Shown here: positions 35,281 to 43,360 of the stretch, in pieces | How positions within the stretch are numbered: position 1 is the stretch's first letter | Layout: each line of letters starts with the position of its first letter | Assembly (NCBI GenBank): GCA_963806455.1 | Contig: CAWDXZ010000006.1 | Coordinates: 310,001-374,000 of the forward strand | Reading direction: 5' to 3' | From: Bog-756 sp963806455 | Lineage (GTDB): Bacteria; Actinomycetota; Acidimicrobiia; Acidimicrobiales; RAAP-2 | DNA: 64,000 nucleotides | Notes under the pieces: generated by a model | Databases searched by the model: none | Told to the model about the DNA's origin: nothing | Seen by the model: only the letters and a program-made list of their open reading frames with translations | Position numbers and translations under genes: made by a program

Positions 35281-35530
35281 TCTCGGCGGCCGCCCGGCGG
35301 GGAGCTGGGCGGCCGGGAGGTGGGTGGGCGGCTCCCGACCAGGCCCGGCCGAGAGGCCCCGGCACGGGTGCGGGCCGATTCCGGGTAGAACGGCCGGTGA
35401 CCCGGCAACCGGGTCGTGCGGGTCCGGCAGTCCGGAGATCCGGTCAACCGGACATCCGGTCAACCGGCCATCATTCGCAGACGTCTGGTCATCCCGACAC
35501 CGGACGCCGCACCACGAGCGAGGAGGCTCC
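35281..35530. other. Intergenic region before aldo/keto reductase, with direct repeats
   Basis: 250 bp with no supported gene. It contains runs of ACCGG/CCGGT, and two exact copies of ATCCGGTCAACCGG at 35438-35451 and 35454-35467 (16-bp period). AGGAGG at 35521-35526 is the ribosome-binding site of the next gene. Confidence 0.6.
35438..35467. repeat. Two exact 14-bp direct repeats upstream of the aldo/keto reductase
   Basis: ATCCGGTCAACCGG occurs twice with a 16-bp period. Each copy is itself an imperfect inverted repeat (CCGGT/ACCGG), so tandem operator half-sites are possible. The downstream gene starts 63 bp later. Confidence 0.55.
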
Positions 35531-36445
35531 ATGAGCAACACGGCCGCAACCACCGACGTCTCGAACCGCCCCGTGCTCTCGAGCGGGACGTTCGGCTTGG
35601 GAGACCTGGAGGTCCACCGGCTCGGGTTCGGTGCCATGCAGCTGACGGGATCCGGGGTCTGGGGCGAGCCGGTCGATCGCTCGGCGTGCGTGGCGGTGCT
35701 CCGCCGGGCCGTCGATCTGGGAGTCGACCTCATCGACACGGCCGACTCCTACGGTCCTGAGGTCAGCGAGAGCATCATCGCCGAGGCCCTGCACCCCTAC
35801 CCGGAGGGCCTGGTCATCGCCACCAAGGCCGGCCTGACCCGGCAGGGCCCGGGCCAGTGGGCGCCCGTGGGTCGGCCCGAGTACCTCCGCCAGCAGTGCG
35901 AGATGAGCCTGCGGCGCCTCGGCGTCGACCGTATCGACCTGTTCCAGCTGCACCGGATCGACCCGAAGGTTCGCGCCGAGGAGCAGTTCGGCCTGCTGGC
36001 CGACCTGGTCTCCGAGGGCAAGGTCCGCCAGGTCGGGCTGTCGCAGGTGAGCGTGGCCGACATCGAGGCAGCCCGGGCCGCCGTCCCCGTCGTCAGCGTG
36101 CAGAACCTCTACAACCTCACCGACCGGTCCTCGGAGGACGTGCTCGAGCACTGCGAGGCCGAAGGGCTGGGTTTCATCCCCTGGTACCCGATCGCCTCCG
36201 GGCGGCTCGCCCGGCCGGGCGGCGCCGTCGACCACATCGTCGGGGAGACCGGGGCCACGGCGGCGGCGGTGGCCCTGGCCTGGCTGCTGCACCGTTCACC
36301 GGTGATGCTCCCGATACCCGGCACCAAGTCGGTGGCCCATGTGGAGGAGAACAGCCGGGCCGCCACCCTCGAGCTCACGGCCGATCAGCTGGCCTCGCTC
36401 GACGCCGCCACCACGTCCGGAAGCGCCGGCGGCAGGGCCGGTTAG
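35531..36445 (+). CDS. Aldo/keto reductase family protein
   Basis: 304 residues. HRLGFGAMQLTGSGVWGEPV, VDLIDTADSYGPEVSESIIA, VIATKAGLTRQGPGQW and IDLFQLHRIDPKV are the expected blocks; Asp, Tyr, Lys and His of the AKR tetrad are all present. AGGAGG sits 4-10 nt before ATG 35531. These enzymes reduce aldehydes or ketones with NADPH; the substrate is unknown. It stands alone between the hydratase-like gene and a convergent P450. Confidence 0.9.
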   Translation: MSNTAATTDVSNRPVLSSGTFGLGDLEVHRLGFGAMQLTGSGVWGEPVDRSACVAVLRRAVDLGVDLIDTADSYGPEVSESIIAEALHPYPEGLVIATKAGLTRQGPGQWAPVGRPEYLRQQCEMSLRRLGVDRIDLFQLHRIDPKVRAEEQFGLLADLVSEGKVRQVGLSQVSVADIEAARAAVPVVSVQNLYNLTDRSSEDVLEHCEAEGLGFIPWYPIASGRLARPGGAVDHIVGETGATAAAVALAWLLHRSPVMLPIPGTKSVAHVEENSRAATLELTADQLASLDAATTSGSAGGRAG

Positions 36446-36527
36446 GGCGCCGGCGCGCCGGTTGGAAGGCAGGAACCGGTTACCAGGCGTCGGACCGGGC
36501 CAGACCGGGGCGATCCGGCCGCCCGGC

Positions 36528-37742
36528 TCAGGCCGAGCCGAACACGAGCGGAGCTGACCGGACCCCGGCGATGACCGGGGAGGCCGACCGGACCACCGGA
36601 CCGGCTGCCTCGACGCTGGCGAAGCGGGCGAGCAGCTCCTCCATGAGGATGCGGCCCTCGAGCCGGGCCAGGACGGCACCGATGCAGAAGTGGGGCCCGA
36701 AACCGAAGGCGACATGGGGATTGGGGTCGCGGCCGGCGTCGAACCGCTCGGCACCGGGACCGAAGACCGCTTCGTCCCGGTTGGCCGAGGCGTACAGCAT
36801 GAGGACCGGTTCACCCTCCCCCAGGCGGCACCCGGCCAGTTCGACGGGTCGGGTGGTGGTGCGCATGAACGACACCACCGGCGTGGTCCACCGGAGCATC
36901 TCCTCGACGGCGATGGGGACGGCACGGTTGCCGGTGGAGCCGGCCCTCTGACGCAGGGCCGACCACTGCCCCGGAGCATCGGCGAAGCCGACCAGCCCCC
37001 CCGACATCATGTTGCGGGTCGTCTCGTTCCCGGCCACCAGCAACTGCACCAGGAACATGGCCAACTCGGCGTCGGTGAGCCGATCCCCGTCGACCTCGGC
37101 CGCCCCGAGCTCGGAGATGATGTCGTCCCTCGGGTTGGCCCGACGGTCGGACGCCGCCGCCAACAGATAGGTGACCATCTCGGCGCTGAGGGCCGCCCGT
37201 TCGTCCTCCGGCCAGTCGGTGGCTCCGGGGATGACCGCCTCGGACCAACGGAAGAACCGCGGCCATTCCTCCTCGGGGACGCCGAGCAGGTCGCTGATGA
37301 CCTGCAGCGGCAAGGGCACGGTCAGCTCGGCCACGACATCGACCGGAATGCCCGGCTCGATCCGGTCCACCAGTGCCACCGTGCGCCGGCGCACGCCGTC
37401 CTCCAGGGCCCGCATGAACGAGGGCCGGAACCCGGGCTGCACCAGACTGCGGTAGCGGGTGTGGTCCGGCGGATCCGTGTGCATCATGGTCGGAGGGGTG
37501 GCGTACTCACTGCCGATCTCGAACACCATGATCCCCCGCCCCGAGCAGAAGGTCTCCGGATCGCGGGAGATGGTCACCACGTCGGCGTGACGGCTGGCCA
37601 CCCAGAACCCCACCTCCTCGTTGCGCGCCAGCGGCACCTCGGCCCGGAGCCGGGCGTAGAGGGGGAACGGGTCGCCGGCATAGAACTCCGGGTCCAGCAA
37701 CGGTGTGGTCAGGTCGGCGTCGTCACGATCCGCGGCGGGCAA
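36528..37742 (-). CDS. Cytochrome P450
   Basis: 404 residues. I-helix AGNETTRNMMSGG, ExxR EEMLR, and heme loop FGFGPHFCIGAVLARLEGR are intact. HTDPPDHTRYRSLVQPGFRP and VISDLLGVPEEEWPRFFRWS are shared with actinobacterial P450s near lipid and steroid genes, but the sequence differs clearly from the CYP125-like protein at 2351. I cannot assign a CYP family or substrate. It converges with the aldo/keto reductase. Redox partners are not in the window. Confidence 0.88.
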   Translation of the reverse strand: MPAADRDDADLTTPLLDPEFYAGDPFPLYARLRAEVPLARNEEVGFWVASRHADVVTISRDPETFCSGRGIMVFEIGSEYATPPTMMHTDPPDHTRYRSLVQPGFRPSFMRALEDGVRRRTVALVDRIEPGIPVDVVAELTVPLPLQVISDLLGVPEEEWPRFFRWSEAVIPGATDWPEDERAALSAEMVTYLLAAASDRRANPRDDIISELGAAEVDGDRLTDAELAMFLVQLLVAGNETTRNMMSGGLVGFADAPGQWSALRQRAGSTGNRAVPIAVEEMLRWTTPVVSFMRTTTRPVELAGCRLGEGEPVLMLYASANRDEAVFGPGAERFDAGRDPNPHVAFGFGPHFCIGAVLARLEGRILMEELLARFASVEAAGPVVRSASPVIAGVRSAPLVFGSA

Positions 37743-38014
37743 CGGCGGTCCTCCTCGGCGTGGTCGTCGGCATGGTGCGTGGCATGGTCGTCATTCGCAT
37801 GGTGCGTGGCTTTGCATGGTCGTCCGCATGGTGCGTGGCGTGGTCGTCGGCATGGTCGTCGGCATGGCTCCCCGCACCGATCTGTAGCACGGTTCCGAAA
37901 GGAAGGAACGGCCCGGGGGCCGACGGCCCGGCCCCGCCGAGCATCTGATCCGGGTGGGACGATGGGCCCGAACCGGGTCGACGGCCGACGGCCGACGGTC
38001 GACGGTCGACCCGG
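37743..38014. other. Gene-free region with CATGGT repeats
   Basis: About 270 bp with no supported gene. Most of it is a degenerate tandem repeat (37757-37867). The rest is GC-rich with no clear promoter or terminator. Confidence 0.55.
37757..37867. repeat. Imperfect tandem repeat based on GCATGGTCGTC / GCATGGTGCGTGG
   Basis: Two interleaved submotifs recur about eight times over 110 bp directly upstream of the second P450. Alternating units look like products of slippage. No regulatory protein can be proposed. Confidence 0.75.
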
Positions 38015-38623
38015 TCAGTAGGGGCCGATGCGCTGGTCGGGGTTGGTGTCGATCAGGTGGTGACCGTCGATCGAGACCTGTGATGTCCACTGGTGGCCAT
38101 CCCACCAGCGGTAGTGGAACCTCCCACTGGGGTCGGGATGCCACGCCGGGGGGGACATCCAGGCCGGGGGCGGCTCACCGGTGTCCGCTGGGAGGGGTTC
38201 GGCCCCGGCGGACGGTTCCACGCCCGACTGGTCCCCGGACTCCGCCGACGCCGCCGGTGGGGGCTCCGGTCGGGACGGCTTCAGGTTGGCCGGCCGGGGG
38301 TAGGCGGGGAACTGCTCGGCCACGCTCATCCCCCGGGCTCCGGACACCCCCCGTCCGACGGGCGGCGCCCCGGCCGTACCGGGATAGGCGGCGGGAGGGC
38401 CGTGCTGGGCCCGCCTCACCTCGATGGAGTGGGCGATGAGATAGAGGACCAGCCCCAACAGCAACGAGAGGAACCAGAACAACGCCCACACCAGCGACGG
38501 AAGCCCCCAGGGCGTCCGGCCCAGCGTCCGGCGGTCGTTCTCGGAGAGGCGGTATCCGACGAATGCCCCCACGACGGCGAGGACGATCCCGATGGCCCAC
38601 TCGCTCCCGGTGAGGTGTGGCAC
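38015..38623 (-). CDS. DUF2510 domain membrane protein
   Basis: About 202 residues. Two membrane segments (EWAIGIVLAVVGAFVGY and LVWALFWFLSLLLGLVLYLI) are followed by a Pro/Ala-rich linker. The C-terminal DUF2510 module is PPAWHPDPSGRFHYRWWDGH followed by QWTSQV, where Trp, Asp and Trp are the module's hallmark. The role of DUF2510 is unknown; it often sits at the end of membrane proteins in actinobacteria. GTG 38623 gives VPHLTGSEWAIG; the ATG at 38650 is an alternative. Not obviously linked to its neighbours. Confidence 0.75.
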   Translation of the reverse strand: MPHLTGSEWAIGIVLAVVGAFVGYRLSENDRRTLGRTPWGLPSLVWALFWFLSLLLGLVLYLIAHSIEVRRAQHGPPAAYPGTAGAPPVGRGVSGARGMSVAEQFPAYPRPANLKPSRPEPPPAASAESGDQSGVEPSAGAEPLPADTGEPPPAWMSPPAWHPDPSGRFHYRWWDGHQWTSQVSIDGHHLIDTNPDQRIGPY

Positions 38624-38706
38624 GTCACAGACTCTACGCCCCCGGCCCATGGAGGGGTGCCGGGTGCCCGGCGGAGACACCGGGCCGACCGTGGAGGACT
38701 CGGACC

Positions 38707-39837
38707 CTACAGGGGATGCGCCATGAAGAAGGACCACATCGTGGCGCCGGCGTCGATCGCCGTGGTCTGCGGTCCGAGCACCGTGGTCAGCGCGGCGGGC
38801 AGGCGGGGGCCGCCCGGCCACTCGTGACCCTCGCCGGCGATGGTGTAGAGGTCCACGGCCGCGTTCCCGGCGCACGGGGCGTAGGCCGACAGCGTGACCC
38901 CGGTGGCCGGGCGCGAGGTCGCCGGCGTCGGAGGACACCGGTTGTGGGCCGCCCAGCGGGCGGCGGCGGTCGGCACGCTGTAGGTCCAGTACGCCTGGCC
39001 GTTCCCGTTGTAGGGATCGACCCGGTCGGCCGTCCCGTGGAACGACACCACCGGCACCGGCCGCGCCGAGTCACACGGCGAAGGGAAGCGGAGCCCGCTC
39101 ACCGGGGCGACGGCGGCAAAGACGGTGGCGGCATCGCAGCCCAGTTGGCTGGCCATCCGGGCACCCCCCGAGAACCCGGTGGCGAAGACGCGGTTCCGAT
39201 CGATGCAGTATTTCTGCTCGAGGCTGGTCACCAACTGCTCCACGAACGAGACGTCATTGGGGGCCGTCGAAGGGACCGCGGCCCCACCGAACAACGGCTG
39301 CCCGGGTACGTTCCACTCGAAGCCACTGCCGGCGGGGATGGCTCCCTGCGGATAGACGACGATGAAGGTGTCGGCGTCGGCGGTGGCATCCATCCCGCTG
39401 AAGCCCTCCTGCTGGCTGGCGGTCGACTGGCTCCCGTGCATGTTCACGACCAGGGGCACGGGGGCATGCACGCCATACCCGGTGGGCACGTGGACGATGG
39501 CGGTCCGGTTCCTCCCGTCGACCACCGGAGCGAGTGTCACCGTCCCGGGGCCGGCGGGCGCCCCGCACCCTGAACTCGGTGAGGCCGGGACGGAGCTGGC
39601 CGCCGGGGTGGAGGTGGCCGGCGGACTCGGCGGGGGGGTCGTCGTCGGCGCGGTCGTCGCCGTCGAGGCGGGCGCGCCCGAGCCTCCTCCCCCGCAGGCC
39701 GCCGCCAACAGCGACCCGGTCAGGAGCAAGACCAGGAGCAGTCCGGCCCGAGCCCCTCCCCTCGAACGGCCGCTCTCGCGCCGTGTCTCGACCGCCCCCC
39801 CGGACCTGTCTGCGCCCGGACCACGCTCCATGGACAT
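38707..39837 (-). CDS. LpqC-like secreted esterase / PHB depolymerase-family lipoprotein
   Basis: 376 residues. GLLLVLLLTGSLLAAACGGG is a lipoprotein signal with lipobox LAAAC, followed by a Thr/Pro-rich linker. The alpha/beta-hydrolase part has VPLVVNMHGSQSTASQQEGF (oxyanion region), RVFATGFSGGARMASQLGC (nucleophile Ser in GFSGG), VSFHGTADRVDPY and EGHEWPGG with likely acid and His. Family members hydrolyse polyesters or aromatic esters outside the cell. It is divergent from the LacI regulator at 40057 and could be a target of it. Confidence 0.83.
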   Translation of the reverse strand: MSMERGPGADRSGGAVETRRESGRSRGGARAGLLLVLLLTGSLLAAACGGGGSGAPASTATTAPTTTPPPSPPATSTPAASSVPASPSSGCGAPAGPGTVTLAPVVDGRNRTAIVHVPTGYGVHAPVPLVVNMHGSQSTASQQEGFSGMDATADADTFIVVYPQGAIPAGSGFEWNVPGQPLFGGAAVPSTAPNDVSFVEQLVTSLEQKYCIDRNRVFATGFSGGARMASQLGCDAATVFAAVAPVSGLRFPSPCDSARPVPVVSFHGTADRVDPYNGNGQAYWTYSVPTAAARWAAHNRCPPTPATSRPATGVTLSAYAPCAGNAAVDLYTIAGEGHEWPGGPRLPAALTTVLGPQTTAIDAGATMWSFFMAHPL

Positions 39838-39942
39838 CCACCCCCGTCCTGTCGACCACGGGTCGGACCGGTCCTGCCCGCCACCGGTTCAACCCACCGG
39901 TTCGTCCCACCGGTTCGCTGCCGCTGGTTCGCTGCCGCTGTG

Positions 39943-39958
39943 CTGTAAACGATTACAG
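39943..39958. promoter_or_regulatory. LacI-type operator, probably for autoregulation
   Basis: CTGTAAACGATTACAG has perfect 6-bp arms and a central CG between TGTAA and TTACA, the hallmark of LacI-family sites. It lies 99 bp upstream of the lacI-like gene and 105 bp from the divergent esterase start. A -10-like TAAGAT (39959-39964) abuts it, so bound regulator would occlude the promoter. Confidence 0.6.
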
Positions 39959-40056
39959 TAAGATGGCCGCGTGCCGGTGTCAACGACCATCCTCGGTCGC
40001 CGAGGGCGTGGGTCCGACGGCCGGTCGGTGCCCGCTCCCCCGTCCGGAGGCCCGGC

Positions 40057-41073
40057 ATGACGGTGGACATCCGACAGGTGGCGGCCGAGGCCGGCGTGTC
40101 CACGGCCACCGTCTCGCGGGTGCTGAGCGGCAAGGGACCGGCCAGCGCCGAGGCCCGGCGCAAGGTCCGCCAGGCGGCTGAGCGGCTCCACTACCTCCCG
40201 AACGCCTCGGCCAGCAGCCTCCGCACCGACCGGTCGATGATCATCGGCGTGCTGCTGCCCAACCTGGGCAATCCGGTGTTCCTGCCGTTCCTCCGGGCGG
40301 TGGAGGAAATCGCCCAGGGACACGGGTACTCGGTCATCGTCGCCGACACCCAGCGGCGCGCCGAGATCGAGCGCCGCCAGCTCGACCGACTCCTCACCCG
40401 GCGTATCGACGCCCTCATCATGGCCGGGCGCCCCGGCGACCCCGAGTACGTCCGGCGGCTCGGAGGGGACCGGATGCCCATCGTCGACCCGACCTCGTTG
40501 GTCGACCCGGGACAGTCGACCGTGACTCCCGCAGATGATGCGATCGTCGAGGCGTGCGGGCACCTGGCCTCGCTCGGGCACCGGCGGATCGGCTTCCTCG
40601 TCCGGGGCGCCCTCCGGGCCACGTCGCGCCAGCGCTGGGACCTGATCGCGACGGCCTGTGCCTCGTTCGGCACCGAGGCGTCACTGGTCAGGGTGGAGGA
40701 CGGGGGCGACCGCAACCACGATGACGGCGGAGGGACGGCCGCCCTCGTCGGGAACCTCATGGCCGGGGCGGAGCCACCCTCTGCCCTCTGGTCGAATTCC
40801 CACGTGCTGGCCCCCCGGGTCCTGGAGGGGCTGGCCCGGGCGGACATCGGCCTGCCGGGGGACTGCTCGTTCCTCACCTTCGGCGATTCCCCCTGGGCGG
40901 CCGCCTACCGTCCTCCGATCAACGTCATCGCCAGCGACCTGGCCGCGGCGGCCTCGGTGATGACCCGGTCGGTGCTCCACCGGCTGGGCGTGCTGGAGGA
41001 CGCCCCCGATCCGGTCATACCTCCCGACGCCTACCGGCGCCGGGGCAGTGTCGGTCCGGCCGCAGCCGGCTAG
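40057..41073 (+). CDS. LacI-family transcriptional regulator
   Basis: 338 residues. The N-terminal HTH is VDIRQVAAEAGVSTATVSRV followed by LSGKGPASAEARRKVRQAAE and the hinge LHYLPNASASSLRTDRS. The periplasmic-binding-like effector domain starts IIGVLLPNLGNPVFLPFL. The effector is unknown. The gene has its own palindromic operator upstream and is divergent from the esterase. It is followed by a sulfatase gene on the other strand, but that gene is convergent, so regulation of it would need another site. Confidence 0.9.
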   Translation: MTVDIRQVAAEAGVSTATVSRVLSGKGPASAEARRKVRQAAERLHYLPNASASSLRTDRSMIIGVLLPNLGNPVFLPFLRAVEEIAQGHGYSVIVADTQRRAEIERRQLDRLLTRRIDALIMAGRPGDPEYVRRLGGDRMPIVDPTSLVDPGQSTVTPADDAIVEACGHLASLGHRRIGFLVRGALRATSRQRWDLIATACASFGTEASLVRVEDGGDRNHDDGGGTAALVGNLMAGAEPPSALWSNSHVLAPRVLEGLARADIGLPGDCSFLTFGDSPWAAAYRPPINVIASDLAAAASVMTRSVLHRLGVLEDAPDPVIPPDAYRRRGSVGPAAAG

Positions 41074-41109
41074 CTGGAGCCGGGCTCGCGCCCGCCCCGG
41101 TCGGCGGGG

Positions 41110-42645
41110 TCAGCTCATCGCCGCGATCGGGTGCTTGGGCGGGAAGGCACCGAAGGTCGAGAAGTGCCTGGCGATGCCGCTGGTGAAGCTGTCGATGTAG
41201 GCCAGCTTGCGGATCATGTAGCTGCGGCTCTCCTTCGGGTCGAGATACAGGTTGTACAGCCGGCCGTGGGAGTACTTCTGGGTCACGCCGGTGAAGCCGC
41301 CCAGGTTGAGGCAGTCCCGGTCGTCGTCCGAGGTGGAGGCCACCATGAACTTCCACTCGCCCACCCGCAGGGCGGAGAAGACATTGGTGAGCCAGTAGTA
41401 GAGGTACTTCCGGTTCGAGAGGCCGTCGGGATCGAGGAGGAACGACGTCTGGTCGACCCCGTCGATGTAGCGGTCCTCGGGCACCGCCGTGCCGGCCCCG
41501 GCCAGGGTGAGGACCGTGTTGAACAGGTCCATCTGCGAGAACAGGCCGTCCGAGGCGCGGTCGGCGGCGATCATCCCCGGCCAGGTGACGATGGCCGGGA
41601 CCCGCTGGCCACCCTCCCAGGTCGACCCCTTGGCGCTGCGGAACGGCGAGTAGGCGGCGTCCGGCCACGTCTCCATCTCGGGGCCGTTGTCCGACGAGAC
41701 GAAGACGATGGTGTCCTCCAGCTGACCGGTGGCCTCGAGCCCGGCCACCAGGCGGCCCACGATGTCGTCGAGCTCGACGATGGTGTCCTTGTAGGGGTGC
41801 TTGGCCGGTGAGGAGCCGAGGAACCGCTCGTGGGGGTAATTGTCGAAATGGGCCCCACGGGTGCAGTGGTAGAGGAACCAGGGCCGGCGCTCGTCGTCCG
41901 ATTGAGCGCCCATGCGCCGGATGAATTCGAGCGAGTAGTCGGCCCACCTGTCGTCCAGCAGGGACAGGACCGGGATGGTGACCTCCTCGACGTTCTCGGT
42001 GTCGCCTCCCCGCTCGGCGTGCACGAAGCACTTGTTGAACGGGAGGTTCTCCACCCACCTGGTCCGCTCCTCGCTGTAGACGATCTCGGGGAAGAAGTTC
42101 GGGTCCCGCCACTCGGTGTACATGTCCGACACCGACAAGAAGCCGTAGAAGTCGTCGAACCCGACGTGCTGCGGCTGGGACTCGACGTTCTCGCCGATGT
42201 GCCACTTCCCGACCGCCTGGGTCACGTATCCCGCCTCCGACAGCAGCCGGGCCAGCGTCACCTCACCGTCGAGCCCGCCCGGCTGACCGTACATGGGCGG
42301 CCGGAGCAGCCCGTGGCGCATGGGCAGGCGGCCGGTCATCAGCGAGGCCCGCGAGGGGGTGCAGGACGGCTCGGAATAGCACGATGTGAGCAGCATCCCG
42401 CGCCGGGCCAGCCTGTCGATGTTGGGGGTCGGGGCCCCCACCGCCACTCCCCCGCCGTAGCAGCCGAAGTCTCCCCAACCCACGTCGTCGAACAGGATGA
42501 CCGCCACGTTGGGTTGCCTCCCCCCGCCGCCCCGGAAGCGGGACAGGGCCTCGGCCGCCCGCATCTCCTGTTCGGGGAGGGAGAAGCTCGGCTCGAGGCT
42601 GTCCCGCCGCCGCGTCGTCTCTGCCACTACCGGGTCGTGGGCCAT
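41110..42645 (-). CDS. Arylsulfatase-family sulfatase
   Basis: 511 residues. The formylglycine motif is CTPSR (Cys95-Arg99), in YSEPSCTPSRASLMTGR. Metal-binding VILFDDVGWGDF (Asp53, Asp54), VGKWHIGE, and VFVSSDNGPEMETW are present. A formylglycine-generating enzyme is needed but not in the window. There is no signal peptide, so it is likely cytoplasmic. Sulfatases of this group act on sulfate esters of carbohydrates, aryl compounds or steroids; the latter would suit the steroid genes but is only a guess. Confidence 0.92.
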   Translation of the reverse strand: MAHDPVVAETTRRRDSLEPSFSLPEQEMRAAEALSRFRGGGGRQPNVAVILFDDVGWGDFGCYGGGVAVGAPTPNIDRLARRGMLLTSCYSEPSCTPSRASLMTGRLPMRHGLLRPPMYGQPGGLDGEVTLARLLSEAGYVTQAVGKWHIGENVESQPQHVGFDDFYGFLSVSDMYTEWRDPNFFPEIVYSEERTRWVENLPFNKCFVHAERGGDTENVEEVTIPVLSLLDDRWADYSLEFIRRMGAQSDDERRPWFLYHCTRGAHFDNYPHERFLGSSPAKHPYKDTIVELDDIVGRLVAGLEATGQLEDTIVFVSSDNGPEMETWPDAAYSPFRSAKGSTWEGGQRVPAIVTWPGMIAADRASDGLFSQMDLFNTVLTLAGAGTAVPEDRYIDGVDQTSFLLDPDGLSNRKYLYYWLTNVFSALRVGEWKFMVASTSDDDRDCLNLGGFTGVTQKYSHGRLYNLYLDPKESRSYMIRKLAYIDSFTSGIARHFSTFGAFPPKHPIAAMS

Positions 42646-42702
42646 GTCCGTCGCTCTCCACTGGTCGAAGTGGGGCCGATGCTAACCAGGACCGGCCGGA
42701 GC

Positions 42703-43341
42703 TCAGGACCAGGGGGCCAGCGGCGGAAAGCCGGCCGGCCGGATGCGCCCGTACAGCCAGGCCAGCCGGTCGCGCTCGTCGAGGGAGCCGGTATCGGGCC
42801 ACGTTGCCCCCGGAGCCAGCCGGTCGCGGGCGCCGGCCTCGAGGCGCGGCAGCCACACGGCCACGAACTCGGCCGGCCATTGCCGGTGGGTCACCCCCGT
42901 CCCCAGGTCCACCCGGTGCACTTCGAGCTCCTGCCATCGCCGGGCCGGGAGGGCGGACAGCGGTCGCTCGCGGCCGCCGACGTCACGGGTCAGGCGGGCC
43001 CAGGCCTCCTCGGGCACCCGGCTCCAGGTGGCGGCCAGGGCCGCCGAGGAGGTGGAGAGGTCGGCGAGGATGGCACTCGACCCCCGGCCGGCCCCCCGTT
43101 CAATGTCGGCGGCCCGCCCCTCGAACCCACCCGGGTACTGGTCGACGACCTCACCCTGCATGGCCGCCTCGGCCCGCCGGACATGACTGTCGGCGTTGCG
43201 GGCCACATGGGTGAGGACGTGGCCCACCGTCCAGCCGGGGAGGAGCGAGGGAGCGGCCACGTCCGCGTCCGAGAGCCCGGAGGCGACCTCGAAGAACCGC
43301 TCCGTGGCATCGAAGACCCACCCGAGGTCGGCGACGGGCAC
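42703..43341 (-). CDS. Maleylpyruvate isomerase-family (mycothiol-dependent, DinB-like) protein
   Basis: About 212 residues. SLLPGWTVGHVLTHVARNAD holds a metal-binding His pattern, and RWQELEVHRVDLGTGVTH the third His region, as in mycothiol-dependent maleylpyruvate isomerase and TIGR03083 proteins. The reaction is not certain; relatives isomerise maleylpyruvate or transfer mycothiol. GTG 43341 (VPVADLGWVFDATERFF) is preferred because the frame upstream passes through the neighbouring repeat gene. It lies 19 bp from the repeat protein's stop and may be co-transcribed with it. Confidence 0.75.
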   Translation of the reverse strand: MPVADLGWVFDATERFFEVASGLSDADVAAPSLLPGWTVGHVLTHVARNADSHVRRAEAAMQGEVVDQYPGGFEGRAADIERGAGRGSSAILADLSTSSAALAATWSRVPEEAWARLTRDVGGRERPLSALPARRWQELEVHRVDLGTGVTHRQWPAEFVAVWLPRLEAGARDRLAPGATWPDTGSLDERDRLAWLYGRIRPAGFPPLAPWS

Positions 43342-43360
43342 GGCGGAGGCACCCGGTCGG

